Assembly (NCBI RefSeq): GCF_000309385.1
Contig: NZ_JH976537.1
Location: 206,128 to 270,127 of the forward strand
Origin: Nodosilinea nodulosa PCC 7104
Lineage (GTDB): Bacteria; Cyanobacteriota; Cyanobacteriia; Phormidesmidales; Phormidesmidaceae
Reading direction: 5' to 3'
DNA: 64,000 nt
Part shown: positions 51,882 to 61,466 of the stretch, piece by piece
Numbering within the stretch: position 1 is the first letter of the stretch
How the letters are laid out: each line of letters starts with the position of its first letter
Notes under the pieces: model-generated
Databases searched by the model: none
Seen by the model: the letters and a program-made list of their open reading frames with translations, nothing else
Told to the model about the DNA's origin: nothing
Translations under genes and position numbers: made by a program

Positions 51882-53222
51882 ATGACTCACACCACATCCG
51901 ATGAATCGCTGAATGCACCGCTGGACAACGCGATCGATGGCTCAGCTCAGCTCCATCCGTCGCCGAACCCGTCTCAGCGGCGGTGGGCGCTGCTGCTGGG
52001 CGGCACGCTGCTGCTGGCCGGAGGCACCTGGGGAATGTTGCAGCTCACCCGTTCGGCCCCTGCCCCCGAGGTGGCCCTAGTGCCGGCCACCGCCGTTGAC
52101 GTGCTGACCCTGCGCGCCCAGCCCGTGGCCAGCACCCTGGATCTCTCCGGTACGATTCGCCCGGTGGATCAGGCTGTTCTGTCGACCCGCGTGAGCGGGC
52201 GGATCACCTACTTTCCGCTGGAGGCGGGCGATCGCTTCCAAAAGGGCGACATTCTGGCCCGCATCGATGTGCAGGACATGGCGGCGCAGTCCAGCTCGGC
52301 CCAGGCCGGAGTCGCCCAGGCCCAGGCCGAGCTGGCCCGCTCCCAGGCCACCCTGAGCCAGCTGCGATCGCAAAAATTAGAGGCCCAGGCGGCGCTTCAG
52401 CTGGCGCAAATTAGCCAAACCCGAACCGCGCAGCTCCAGGCCAAGGGAGCCGTATCCCAGGCCGACCTCGATGCCGCCAACACCACCCTGAATCAGGCCC
52501 AGGAGCGGGTAGCCCAGGCGGAGTCGGGGATTCAGCAGGCCCAGGCGGCGATCGCCCAGGCCCAGTCTGCCATCGATCAGGCCCAGGCCGGGGCCACGGC
52601 GGCCTCGGTCAACGAAAGCTACGGCACCGTAGTGGCCCCCTTCGACGGCATCGTAATTGAAAAAATGGCCTACCAGGGCGAAACCACCAACCCCTTCTCC
52701 ATGGACGGGACCGCGCTGCTGAAAATCGAAAATCCCGATCGGCTGCAGCTGGAGATCGCTGTGCCGGAGGAAAACCTGCGGTTTGTGCGCGTCGGTCAGC
52801 CCGTGCAGGTGCGGGTGGATGCGGCCAGTGCCACCCTCAGCGCCACCATTGGACAAATTGTTCCGGCGGCAGATCCGGGCTCTCGGAGCTTTTTGGTCAA
52901 GATTCCCCTGACTGGTTCTGACCGCTTGATTTCCGGCATGTTTGGCCGCATCGCCCTGCCCACGAGCGAAAGCCAGGAAACGGTTCTGATTCCCGCTGCG
53001 GCCCTGATTCAGCGGGGGCAGCTGCAGGGGGTGTATGTGGTCAAGCCGAGCGCCGCCCAGTCTAGCAGCGCTCCATCGGTAGCCGTGCTGCGCTGGGTAA
53101 AAACCGGCAAACAGCAGGACGGGCAGATAGAAATTGTTTCGGGCTTAGCGGCGGGCGATCGCATTGTCACCAGCCATATCGAGCAGCTCAGCGACGGGCA
53201 GGCGATCGCGATTCAAAACTAG
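51882..53222 (+). CDS. RND efflux periplasmic adaptor (HlyD/AcrA family)
   Basis: Membrane-fusion protein of 446 residues. One N-terminal membrane anchor (ALLLGGTLLLAGGTWGML), then the lipoyl half SGTIRPVDQAVLSTRVSGRI, and a long Ala/Gln-rich coiled-coil hairpin (about 130-245, QAQAELARSQATLSQ type). The second lipoyl half (GTVVAPFDGIVIEKM), beta-barrel and membrane-proximal domains follow. It starts at 51882 behind AAGGAA and is 12 bp upstream of the pump gene. No dedicated outer-membrane channel gene is nearby. Confidence 0.95.
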   Translation: MTHTTSDESLNAPLDNAIDGSAQLHPSPNPSQRRWALLLGGTLLLAGGTWGMLQLTRSAPAPEVALVPATAVDVLTLRAQPVASTLDLSGTIRPVDQAVLSTRVSGRITYFPLEAGDRFQKGDILARIDVQDMAAQSSSAQAGVAQAQAELARSQATLSQLRSQKLEAQAALQLAQISQTRTAQLQAKGAVSQADLDAANTTLNQAQERVAQAESGIQQAQAAIAQAQSAIDQAQAGATAASVNESYGTVVAPFDGIVIEKMAYQGETTNPFSMDGTALLKIENPDRLQLEIAVPEENLRFVRVGQPVQVRVDAASATLSATIGQIVPAADPGSRSFLVKIPLTGSDRLISGMFGRIALPTSESQETVLIPAAALIQRGQLQGVYVVKPSAAQSSSAPSVAVLRWVKTGKQQDGQIEIVSGLAAGDRIVTSHIEQLSDGQAIAIQN

Positions 53223-53234
53223 GGGCAAACGACG

Positions 53235-56200
53235 ATGCAAAACGAATCGAATGGTCATCAGCCCGCCTCATCCCATTCCCTGGGCTTTGTGGGCCATTTA
53301 GCCAAAAAATTTATCGACTCCAAGCTCACACCCTTGATCATTCTGGTGGCGCTGCTGCTGGGCCTGGGGGCAACGCTAATTTTGCCCCGCGAAGAGGAGC
53401 CCCAAATTACCGTGCCGATGGCCGATGTGTTTGTACAAATGCCGGGGGCCTCGGCCAGGGATGTCGAACAGCGGGTCACGTCGCCTCTGGAGAAGCTGGT
53501 CAAAGAACTGCCCGGCGTGGAGTACGTTTACTCCACCTCGCGGCCGGGATCATCCCTGGTGATCGTGAGATTTCTGGTGGGGCAAAACCCAGAGGATTCT
53601 GTGGTTCAGCTCTACAACAAGATCTATGCCAACGTTGATAAAATTCCGCCGGGGGTGTCGCAGCCGCTGATCAAATCGCGATCGATCGACGATGTCCCCA
53701 TTTTGACCCTCACCCTGTGGGGGGAGCAGAGCAGTGGGGCAGACCTGCGGCAGATTGCCGCGCAGCTGGACGAGCAAATTAAGCAGGTTCCCGATGTTTC
53801 AGAAACGACTATTATCGGCGGCCAAAAACGGCAGCTGCGAGTAGATCTAGACCCCGCCAGGCTCAGCGCCTACGGCCTGACGCCGCTAGAAATCTCCAGC
53901 GCGCTTCAGGCCCAAAATACGGAGCTGGCCAGCGGCGCGTTTAGCCAAAACAATCAGTCTTTTCTGGTCAGAACCCAGAGCTTTATTCGATCGGCAGAAG
54001 ATGCCGAAGGCCTGGTAGTGGCAATCGCCAGGGGTCAGCCGGTCTACCTGCGCGATGTGGCGACGGTCACCGATGGCTCGGAAGAACCGGCCAGCTACGT
54101 ATTTTTTGGCCAGGGAGCTGGAGGTCAGGAGCCGGGAAAACACAGTCCGGCAGGCCCAACTCAAAACTCAGAATCAAACCCGCCAAATTTTGGCGAAACG
54201 GAGGCGCTGACGATCGCGATCGCCAAGCGCTCCGGGGCCAATGCCATTCAGGTTTCCCACCACGTTCTCCGCAAGCTGGAGCAGATCCAGCGCCACTACA
54301 TTCCGTCCAATGTCCATTTGACCGTGACGCGAGACTACGGCGAAACCGCAGCGGAGCGATCGAATGAGCTGCTGTTTCACATGCTGATTGCGGTGGCTTC
54401 AGTGACGCTGCTGATGTGGTTTGTGATGGGCAAAAAAGAGGCCATGGTGGTGGCGGTCTCAATTCCTGTCACCCTGTCTTTAACGCTGGCCAGCTTCGTC
54501 TTTTACGGCTTTACTCTCAACCGGGTCACCTTCTTTGCGCTGATCTTTTCCATCGGCATTTTGGTCGACGATGCGATCGTGGTGGTGGAAAATGTGGGCC
54601 GACACCTGCAACTGCCGGAGAACAAAGCTCGCCTGCAACAGTCGGCAAACCGTCGCCAAACCCTGCAACAGATCGTGCTGGAGGCGGTGGATGAAGTGGG
54701 CAACCCCACCATTTTGGCCACCCTGGCGGTGATTGCGGCCATTCTGCCCATGGCCTTTGTGGGCGGCCTGATGGGCCCCTACATGCTGCCGATTCCGCTG
54801 GGGGCCTCGGCGGCTATGATCTTTTCGGCCCTGGTGGCCTTTACCGTGGTGCCCTGGACGACCATGCGGGTGTTTAGCGGTTCCAGCCTGTCTGCCCATG
54901 CCCACGGCGAGGATGCCCTGAGCCAGCTATATCGGCGGTTTATGTACCCCCTGGTGCACTATCCCCGGCGCGGCACGGCGTTTCTGGTGGCTACGGTGCT
55001 GGCGCTGATCGTCATTGTGGGAGGGCTGGCCGGGTTTCAGCTGGTGATCTTAAAAATGCTGCCCTTTGACAACAAAAGCGAGCTGCAGGTGGTGGTGAAT
55101 ATGCCCGAGGGCACCACCCTAGAGCAGACCGCCAGCGCCACCCGAGAAATGGGGCAGTACCTCGCCACCGTCCCGGAAGTAACCAGCTATCAAAGCTATG
55201 TGGGCACGGCATCGCCCTACAACTTCAACGGCCTGGTGCGGCACTACTTTTTGCGCTCTGGCCCCAATGTGGCGGATATTCAGGTGAACTTTTTGCCCAA
55301 GGGCGATTCCCGTTTCGGGAGATTTCATCAACGCCACCGCCAGAGCCACGCCATTGCCAAGGCCCTTCGCCCCCGGCTGAAGGACATTGGCGATCGCTAC
55401 GGTGCCCGTGTCCAGGTGGCCGAAATTCCCCCCGGCCCCCCGGTGCTGCAAACCCTGGTGACGGAAGTGTACGGGCCTGACTACCCAGGGCAAATTGACC
55501 TGGCCACCCAAATTCGCCAGCTATATCAATCCACCGATGGGGTGGTGGATGTGGACTGGTATGTGGAAGCCCCCCAGACCGACTACCGCCTGGTGATCGA
55601 TCGCGAGAAAGCCGCCCTGAACGGCATCAGCCCGGCCCAAATTTCAGCGGTATTGCAGATAGCGCTGTCGGGCCAAAATGTCGGGCTATTGCACGATGAA
55701 AATGCCCGCGAGGATGTGGCGATCAATCTCAGGTTTAGCCCGTCGAGCCGTACCAGTTTAGAGGATCTAAAATCGCTCAATCTCAGGGGAGAAAACGGCA
55801 ATTTAGTCCCCCTCAGCGCCCTGGTTAAAACAGAGACAACTACGGCAGATACCAGCATTTACCACAAAAACTTGCAGCCCGTGGTCTACGTCCTGGGGGA
55901 TGTTTCCGGCAGGGTAGAAAGTGCGGTCTACGCCATGCTCAACCTGCAACCCAAGATCGACAAACTGGTTCCAGCAGCGGGCACCTCGGTTCAAACCTAC
56001 CTGACAGAGCAACCTCCAACCACCGAAACCTACGCGATCAAGTGGGACGGCGAATGGCAGGTTACCTACGAGGTTTTCCGCGATTTGGGCATTGCCTTTG
56101 CGGTGGTGCTGGTGCTGATCTATGCCCTGGTGGTGGGCTGGTTTCAGTCGTTTACCACACCGCTGGTAATCATGGCGGCCATTCCCTTTTCGCTGGTCGG

Positions 56201-56615
56201 CATCATGCCCGCCCACTGGCTGCTGGGGTCATTTTTCACCGCCACCTCCATGATTGGCTTCATCGCCGGAGCCGGAATTGTGGTGCGCAACTCCATCATT
56301 CTGGTGGACTTCATTGAGCTGCGCCTGAAGGAGGGCATGCCGCTAGAAGACGCGGTGATCGATGCCGGAGCGGTGCGGTTTCGCCCGATGCTGCTGACGG
56401 CGGCGGCGGTGGTAGTGGGGTCAGCGATTATTCTGACTGACCCCATCTTTCAGGGGCTGGCGATCTCGCTGATGGCGGGGGAAGTGGCCTCGTTGCTGCT
56501 GTCGCGATCGGCGGTACCCATCCTCTACTACAAGCTCTGGCACAACCGCAAAGCCCCCCGCTCTGCGATCGAAAAATCTATGGTTGGCACGGCAAAGAAC
56601 GGGGCAATGGGATAG
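53235..56615 (+). CDS. RND efflux pump, AcrB/HAE-like inner-membrane transporter
   Basis: Proton-driven pump of 1126 residues with twelve membrane helices and two large periplasmic loops. TM4 holds the proton-relay pair in [21 protein letters not shown]. The N-terminus includes [26 protein letters not shown], typical of the class. The C-terminal half has [24 protein letters not shown]. An insertion ([20 protein letters not shown]) occurs in the first docking-domain region. The substrate is unknown; cotranscription with sulfur-handling genes suggests export of a sulfur-related or redox-active toxicant. Confidence 0.95.
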   Translation: MQNESNGHQPASSHSLGFVGHLAKKFIDSKLTPLIILVALLLGLGATLILPREEEPQITVPMADVFVQMPGASARDVEQRVTSPLEKLVKELPGVEYVYSTSRPGSSLVIVRFLVGQNPEDSVVQLYNKIYANVDKIPPGVSQPLIKSRSIDDVPILTLTLWGEQSSGADLRQIAAQLDEQIKQVPDVSETTIIGGQKRQLRVDLDPARLSAYGLTPLEISSALQAQNTELASGAFSQNNQSFLVRTQSFIRSAEDAEGLVVAIARGQPVYLRDVATVTDGSEEPASYVFFGQGAGGQEPGKHSPAGPTQNSESNPPNFGETEALTIAIAKRSGANAIQVSHHVLRKLEQIQRHYIPSNVHLTVTRDYGETAAERSNELLFHMLIAVASVTLLMWFVMGKKEAMVVAVSIPVTLSLTLASFVFYGFTLNRVTFFALIFSIGILVDDAIVVVENVGRHLQLPENKARLQQSANRRQTLQQIVLEAVDEVGNPTILATLAVIAAILPMAFVGGLMGPYMLPIPLGASAAMIFSALVAFTVVPWTTMRVFSGSSLSAHAHGEDALSQLYRRFMYPLVHYPRRGTAFLVATVLALIVIVGGLAGFQLVILKMLPFDNKSELQVVVNMPEGTTLEQTASATREMGQYLATVPEVTSYQSYVGTASPYNFNGLVRHYFLRSGPNVADIQVNFLPKGDSRFGRFHQRHRQSHAIAKALRPRLKDIGDRYGARVQVAEIPPGPPVLQTLVTEVYGPDYPGQIDLATQIRQLYQSTDGVVDVDWYVEAPQTDYRLVIDREKAALNGISPAQISAVLQIALSGQNVGLLHDENAREDVAINLRFSPSSRTSLEDLKSLNLRGENGNLVPLSALVKTETTTADTSIYHKNLQPVVYVLGDVSGRVESAVYAMLNLQPKIDKLVPAAGTSVQTYLTEQPPTTETYAIKWDGEWQVTYEVFRDLGIAFAVVLVLIYALVVGWFQSFTTPLVIMAAIPFSLVGIMPAHWLLGSFFTATSMIGFIAGAGIVVRNSIILVDFIELRLKEGMPLEDAVIDAGAVRFRPMLLTAAAVVVGSAIILTDPIFQGLAISLMAGEVASLLLSRSAVPILYYKLWHNRKAPRSAIEKSMVGTAKNGAMG

Positions 56616-56659
56616 GCGAACCGCTCGCCCGCGCTTGTTCCGCGATTTCTCCGGCGGGC

Positions 56660-58903
56660 TCAAGGGCTGAGCCTGCCCACCAGGTAAACCAGGGGCGATC
56701 GCCACTGCACGGTCTGCCCCTGCAACTGCCGCTGGCACTCCTGCTGAATGGCGGCAATGTCTTTGTCGGATAAATGCTGGGCCAGCTGGTCGCGGTAGCT
56801 GGGGGGAGTGCTGCCCACCGCAAACCACCGCTGCAGCAGGGCCGCCGAAATATAGATACTGCTGTGCAGCACAGCTTCGCTCAGCTGGACGGTAAAGCCT
56901 GCTTTGCGAAACAGCGCCTCTAGGGTTTGGGCCTGCCAGTTAAAGCGGGGGTCGGTGGCGGAGTGGGCGATTCCCGAAGGGATCACTCCGTGAATCGCCT
57001 CGTCGGCCTGGTGCCAGCGCTTGCCCAGGGCTTTGCTGAGGGTATCCTCTCTGACCAGGGCCGAAATGCGCTGGCTGTGGCGGGGAATGGTTTCGGCCAG
57101 CAGCACGACTCCGCCGGGGGCGAGAAACTGCTGCACGATGGCGATGAAGCGATCGCGGTTGACCACCTGGCTAAAGGTATTGCGCCCGACAATGCGCTCG
57201 AAGCGCACCCCCGGCGTGTGGGACTCCAGGTAGGCGGCCAGGGCCTCAAAGTCGGCGTGGACCAGTACGGGGCGGGCCATTTCAGGCAGCTGCGCCGCCT
57301 GCTCTTCCAGCGCCACCTGGTCCTGGGCGGTGTGCACGCGGGCGTAGACGCCGCCCTCGGGCACCCGCCGCAGCGCCTCCCAGGTGAGCAGCCCGGTGCG
57401 GGCGTTGAGATCGAGAATGCGGTGGTGGCGCTGCGGCGGGGCCAGCTCAAAGATGCGATCGCGCACGGCCCCCAGCTGCTCGCCCGCCTGGCTGAGGGTG
57501 CGCTGGAGCCAGCGATCGCGGGCCGGGTCGTCGGGGCTGTAGGTGAGCGCCTCCGGCAGCGCGCCGCCGCCGTCCACCATCGCCGCCAGCTGGGCTTCGC
57601 GCCGCTGGGTCACCTGGGTTTGAATCGAGGCCTCGTAGCCCTGACCCGAAGGCTGGTAAAACACCTGCCCCTGCAAGCCGCTGGGCAAATACTGCTGCTC
57701 CACCCAGTGGTCGCGGTAGGCGTGGGGGTACAGGTAGCCCTGGCCGTGGCCAAAGCCTTTGCTGTCGCGGTTGCCGTCGCGCATGGGGTTGGGCACCTCC
57801 TGCTCGCGCTCCTGCTCAATGGCGGCCAGGGCGTCAAAAAAGCCCATGGTGCTGTTGGATTTGGGCGCCGTCGCCAGGTACAGCGTCGCCTGGGCCAGGG
57901 GGTAGCGGCCCTCGGGCATGCCCACCCGGTCAAAGGCGGCGGCGCAGCTGGTGACTACGGTAACGGCGTGGGGGTCGCCCAGGCCAACGTCTTCGCTGGC
58001 CAAAATCACCAGGCGGCGAAAGATGAAGCGGGGGTCTTCGCCCGCGTAGACCATGCGGGCCAGCCAGTACAGGGCGGCATCGGGGTCAGAGCCGCGCACG
58101 CTCTTGATAAAGGCGCTGATGGTGTCGAAATGGGCGTCGCCCTCTTTGTCGTAGAGCACCGCCCGCTGCTGAATCGACTCCTCCGCCACCTCTAAAGTGA
58201 TCTGGATCTGACCCGATTCGTTTGGGGACGTGGTCTCCACCGCCAGCTCCAGGGCGTTGAGCAGGGCGCGGGCGTCGCCGTTGGCCACATCCACTAGGTG
58301 ATCTAGGGCAGCGGGGTCAAGCTGAATGGGGCGATCGCCGTAGCCCCGATCGCTATCCGCCAGAGCCTGCTCCACCACCCGGTACAGGTCGGCGGCCTCC
58401 AGCGGCTTGAGCTGAAAGATGCGCGATCGGCTGACCAGGGCCTTGTTGACCTCAAAAAACGGATTCTCGGTGGTGGCCCCAATCAAAATCACCGTGCCGT
58501 TTTCCACCCAGGGCAGCAGCGCATCCTGCTGGGCCTTGTTGAAGCGGTGGACTTCATCGATAAACAGAATGGTGCGTCTGCCGTACTGGCCGCGCAAATC
58601 CTGGGCGGCGGCGATCGCCTCGCGAATATCTTTCACCCCCGCCAGCACCGCATTCAGCGCAATGAAGTGGGCGCTGGTGGTGTTGGCAATAATCTGGGCC
58701 AGGGTGGTCTTGCCCGTGCCCGGCGGGCCAAAGAAAATTAGCGACGACAGCTGGTCGGCCTGGATGGCGCGGCGCAGCAGTCGCCCCGGCCCCACCACCG
58801 CATCCTGGCCAATGAATTCATCCAGGGTACGGGGCCGCAGCCGCGCCGCCAGGGGCGCATCGCGGCCAATCTGTTCTTGGCGACTGTGGTCAAAGAGATC
58901 CAT
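56660..58903 (-). CDS. rarA: RarA/MgsA ATPase fused to a SAM methyltransferase-like domain
   Basis: N-terminal replication-associated recombination ATPase (about 1-440): FIGQDAVVGPGRLL, Walker A in FFGPPGTGKTTLA (59-67 for GPPGTGKTT), Walker B ILFIDEVHRFN, and the C-terminal MgsA tetramerisation region with YPLAQATLYLATAPKSN. Fused behind it (about 470-740) is a class-I methyltransferase-like fold with ILDLNARTGLLTWEALRRVP, FERIVGRNTFSQVVNRDRFI and LAPGGVVLLAETIPR. The 747-residue fusion is known in cyanobacteria; the modification target is unknown. Start ATG at 58903. Convergent with the RND pump. Confidence 0.92.
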   Translation of the reverse strand: MDLFDHSRQEQIGRDAPLAARLRPRTLDEFIGQDAVVGPGRLLRRAIQADQLSSLIFFGPPGTGKTTLAQIIANTTSAHFIALNAVLAGVKDIREAIAAAQDLRGQYGRRTILFIDEVHRFNKAQQDALLPWVENGTVILIGATTENPFFEVNKALVSRSRIFQLKPLEAADLYRVVEQALADSDRGYGDRPIQLDPAALDHLVDVANGDARALLNALELAVETTSPNESGQIQITLEVAEESIQQRAVLYDKEGDAHFDTISAFIKSVRGSDPDAALYWLARMVYAGEDPRFIFRRLVILASEDVGLGDPHAVTVVTSCAAAFDRVGMPEGRYPLAQATLYLATAPKSNSTMGFFDALAAIEQEREQEVPNPMRDGNRDSKGFGHGQGYLYPHAYRDHWVEQQYLPSGLQGQVFYQPSGQGYEASIQTQVTQRREAQLAAMVDGGGALPEALTYSPDDPARDRWLQRTLSQAGEQLGAVRDRIFELAPPQRHHRILDLNARTGLLTWEALRRVPEGGVYARVHTAQDQVALEEQAAQLPEMARPVLVHADFEALAAYLESHTPGVRFERIVGRNTFSQVVNRDRFIAIVQQFLAPGGVVLLAETIPRHSQRISALVREDTLSKALGKRWHQADEAIHGVIPSGIAHSATDPRFNWQAQTLEALFRKAGFTVQLSEAVLHSSIYISAALLQRWFAVGSTPPSYRDQLAQHLSDKDIAAIQQECQRQLQGQTVQWRSPLVYLVGRLSP

Positions 58904-59019
58904 TCGGGCGCTAGTCCTGCTGGCTTAGATAATGCCGCTGCGCCCTACTATATCGCGCACCATTGCTTAGATAGACGCAACCCTGGGCAGATACCACGAT
59001 AGGAAAACCACATCAGGAT

Positions 59020-59298
59020 ATGTCTGTGCCCATGGTTTTGTACTTGCGAGGTTGGCGGCCCCATTTCTACTCAACCGAAGGCCATAAACCTGTCCACATC
59101 CATGCCCAAAGGGGAGATCGAGGCTGCAAGCACTGGCTAGATGTAGAGGCTTACGAAATCCTTGCAGCCTACCCGCGCAGTCTATCAACGCGCGACAGCA
59201 GAGAAGTAAGGAAGATTATCTTGCAGCATTTGGGCGACATTGCAGACGCCTGGGGGGCCTCGTTCGAGCTACGGCATTCGCTGGCCCCCGCTAGATGA
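59020..59298 (+). CDS. DUF4160 domain protein (toxin-antitoxin-like pair member)
   Basis: A 92-residue protein with the DUF4160 pattern LYLRGWRPHFYSTEGHKPVHIHAQ, KHWLDVEAYEIL and REVRKIILQHLGDIADAW. DUF4160 genes are commonly followed by a DUF2442 gene and the pair is often listed among toxin-antitoxin-like modules. Here the last about 11 residues (ELRHSLAPAR) come from DNA that encodes a DUF2442 tail in another frame, so the native C-terminus has been altered. An ATG at 59032 is an alternative start. Confidence 0.8.
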   Translation: MSVPMVLYLRGWRPHFYSTEGHKPVHIHAQRGDRGCKHWLDVEAYEILAAYPRSLSTRDSREVRKIILQHLGDIADAWGASFELRHSLAPAR

Positions 59299-59365
59299 AA
59301 CCCTATCCATCGACGGTCTGCTTGAACTCGCAGCCATCCAACCCCAGGCTCTAAAGGCTAATTGA
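59264..59365 (+). pseudogene. DUF2442 remnant (C-terminal fragment)
   Basis: Read in the frame starting at TCG 59264, the DNA encodes SSYGIRWPPLDETLSIDGLL plus 13 further residues and a TGA at 59363-59365. The block Gly-Ile-x-Trp-Pro-x-Leu-Asp-Glu-x-Leu-Ser is the typical C-terminus of DUF2442 proteins. The N-terminal two thirds are missing, and the fragment overlaps the end of the DUF4160 gene in a different frame. This indicates a deletion that joined the two genes. Confidence 0.7.
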
Positions 59366-59410
59366 ATCCGTGAGACTAAGGCTACAGGCCGTTATAGCTC
59401 AAATGGCTTC

Positions 59411-60373
59411 CTAGCTCACCAGATAGGCTTTCAAATCCTGGCGGGCGTAGCGCAGTTTTTTAATCGCGTCGCGCTCGATCTGGCGCACTCGCTCGCGGCT
59501 GACGTTGAGCTGCTGGCCCACCTTCGAGAGCGATAGCCCTTCGCCGGTGCCCAGACCAAAGCGCAGTACCAGCACCTCCCGCTGCTGGGGGGTGAGGCGA
59601 TCGAGAATGCGAAAGATGTCCTGCTGGAGATTGCTTTGGGCGGCGTAGTCTTCAGGCGATCGCCCCTGGTCGTCTTCGAGCATGTCGGCCAACTCGGTGT
59701 CGCCCTTGTCACCCACCATGGCGTTCAGCGACATGGGCTGCTGCGACTGCGACAGGTACTGGCGCACCTGGGGCAGGGGCAGATCCAAATGGTTGGCCAC
59801 CTCTTCCAGGGTGGCGGTGCGGCCTAGCTCCTGGGCGAGCTGCCGCTGGGCGCGCTTGATTTTAGTCAACTTTTCAAAAATGTGGATGGGCAAGCGAATG
59901 GCCCGGCTCTTTTCGGCGATCGCCCGCGTCACGGCCTGGCGAATCCACCAGTAAGCGTAGGTCGAAAACCGAAAGCCCTTGGTGGGGTCAAACTTCTCTA
60001 CCCCCCGCTGCAGGCCCAGGGTGCCCTCCTGCACCAGATCCATCAGGTCCAGGTTGCGCTTGGTGTACTTCTTGGCGATCGAAACCACCAGGCGCAGGTT
60101 GGCCTCCACCATGCGGCTGCGGGCGGCCTCGCCAGACTCCACCTGGTGGTTCAGGTCGTCCACCGACAGGTTGGCCGCCGCCGCCCAGTCCTCAGTGGAG
60201 GGCGTCTGGCCCGACCCCTTAGAGAGCTTAGCTGCGATCGCGTTGAGCTTGTTTAACCGCTGCACCCGCTTACCCAGGGAAATCTCTTCGTCGCGGGTCA
60301 GCCGAGGGATGCGGCCAATTTCCTTCAGATACGCTTGAACAGAATTACTGGAAGCAGAAATAGCTTGAGCCAT
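59411..60373 (-). CDS. RNA polymerase sigma factor, group 2 (SigA-related)
   Basis: A sigma-70 factor of 320 residues lacking the long region 1.1 of the primary factor. Region 1.2 is VQAYLKEIGRIPRLTRDEEI. Region 2 contains NLRLVVSIAKKYTKRNLDLMDLVQEG and FRFSTYAYWWIRQAVTRAI. Region 3 is KLTKIKRAQRQLAQELG, and region 4 is LTPQQREVLVLRFGLG with NVSRERVRQIERDAIKKLR. It is one of the SigB-E type factors for stress or stationary regulation; the exact paralogue cannot be fixed by eye. I start at the ATG at 60373; an in-frame GTG at 60409 would add 12 residues. Confidence 0.94.
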   Translation of the reverse strand: MAQAISASSNSVQAYLKEIGRIPRLTRDEEISLGKRVQRLNKLNAIAAKLSKGSGQTPSTEDWAAAANLSVDDLNHQVESGEAARSRMVEANLRLVVSIAKKYTKRNLDLMDLVQEGTLGLQRGVEKFDPTKGFRFSTYAYWWIRQAVTRAIAEKSRAIRLPIHIFEKLTKIKRAQRQLAQELGRTATLEEVANHLDLPLPQVRQYLSQSQQPMSLNAMVGDKGDTELADMLEDDQGRSPEDYAAQSNLQQDIFRILDRLTPQQREVLVLRFGLGTGEGLSLSKVGQQLNVSRERVRQIERDAIKKLRYARQDLKAYLVS

Positions 60374-60464
60374 GGGAACATCAGTAGTGGCAGTTGACTT
60401 AGATGCCACTATGACAAGCTACAGGCCCAGATGCCTCTACCCTGGGGCAGGCCTAAAGATTTCC

Positions 60465-61307
60465 TTAAGGCGTGCAGTTGGCGGCGTCGTACTGCACCTG
60501 CACCGGCAGCCAGCTGGCGCGGGGGTTGGGCAATGGCCCGTCCTGGGGTGCAAAGCTCCGCTGTAGCGCTGTCTCCAGAGCCTTTTCATCCAGCACGGTG
60601 TAGCCCGTGCTGTCGAGCAGTACCGGGTCTTTGAGCAGCTGCCCGGAGGGGCTGAGAATCACCCCTACCAGCCCCTCCGAGGGCGGCGGCACCAGGCAGG
60701 TAGCGATCGGGTAGGCGACCTGGAGCGGGGCCAGCTTGGTGCCCAAAATCGGGGCGTCGTCTTCGCTTAGCCCCTGGCTTTCCTGCTCTAGCCAGGTGGA
60801 CAAATTGTTGGTGTAAAGCGAGACTTCGTCGTTGAGCAGCGACTTGGCCTGCCCGTTGAACTCGTACTGGGCTGGGTCGCGCAGGCGATCGTCCAGGGTA
60901 GCGGGCGGTGGCTCCGGGGGCACTGGCTCCAGATCTACCGTCTCTGGCGGCGGTGGGGCTGGCGTCTCCGGGGCGATCGGGGCGGCGGGTGCTGGCGTCG
61001 CCGTTTGGGTCTGGGGCGGCTTCTGGGAGGGCGCCTGGGGCGCTCTGGCGACAGGCGGCGGGGCAGGGCGAATGGCCCCAGCGACGGGTTTTGGCGTCGC
61101 TGGTAAGCGCACCACCCCGACCACCGCCGTCGGATCGTTCAGCTCGGTCAACCGGTTTGGCAACTCACTGGGAGTCTCTGGAGTAGACTCGGGCAGGGGC
61201 ATTCCCAACAGCAGGCCGTGCATCCCGATCGATATCAGCACCAGCAAACCACCCCCCGACCACCGGAGAGAACGCTTGCCCGCCCTGAATTTGAGAGGAA
61301 CTATCAT
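60465..61307 (-). CDS. TonB-like energy transducer
   Basis: A 280-residue protein with one N-terminal membrane anchor (WSGGGLLVLISIGMHGLLLGM) and a Pro/Ala/Thr-rich spacer of about 100 residues (APPPVARAPQAP, and ETPAPPPPETVDLEPVPP). A compact C-terminal domain of about 120 residues has GLVGVILSPSGQLLKDPVLLDSTGYTVLDEKALE, typical of TonB/TolA C-terminal folds. It is expected to link the inner-membrane proton motor to outer-membrane transport. No ExbB/ExbD genes are adjacent. Confidence 0.82.
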   Translation of the reverse strand: MIVPLKFRAGKRSLRWSGGGLLVLISIGMHGLLLGMPLPESTPETPSELPNRLTELNDPTAVVGVVRLPATPKPVAGAIRPAPPPVARAPQAPSQKPPQTQTATPAPAAPIAPETPAPPPPETVDLEPVPPEPPPATLDDRLRDPAQYEFNGQAKSLLNDEVSLYTNNLSTWLEQESQGLSEDDAPILGTKLAPLQVAYPIATCLVPPPSEGLVGVILSPSGQLLKDPVLLDSTGYTVLDEKALETALQRSFAPQDGPLPNPRASWLPVQVQYDAANCTP

Positions 61308-61466
61308 GGCTATGCCTGCTGCTCAGTGCCAGTAAATGTCAGCCTTTGCCGCTCTAACGGTGGCACATCTCTCCAAGGGTGTTATCAGTGAACAGACAGT
61401 TTTTATACTGTCGTTATCTGTCGTTACCCTGGGGCTGGCGGGGCGTTAGCAAAAAGGGCTCAAAAG

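Noticed and set aside
56927-58195. 422-residue plus-strand frame inside the RarA fusion gene
   Set aside because: Antisense shadow with repetitive Gly/Val/Ala content; the minus-strand protein is unambiguous.
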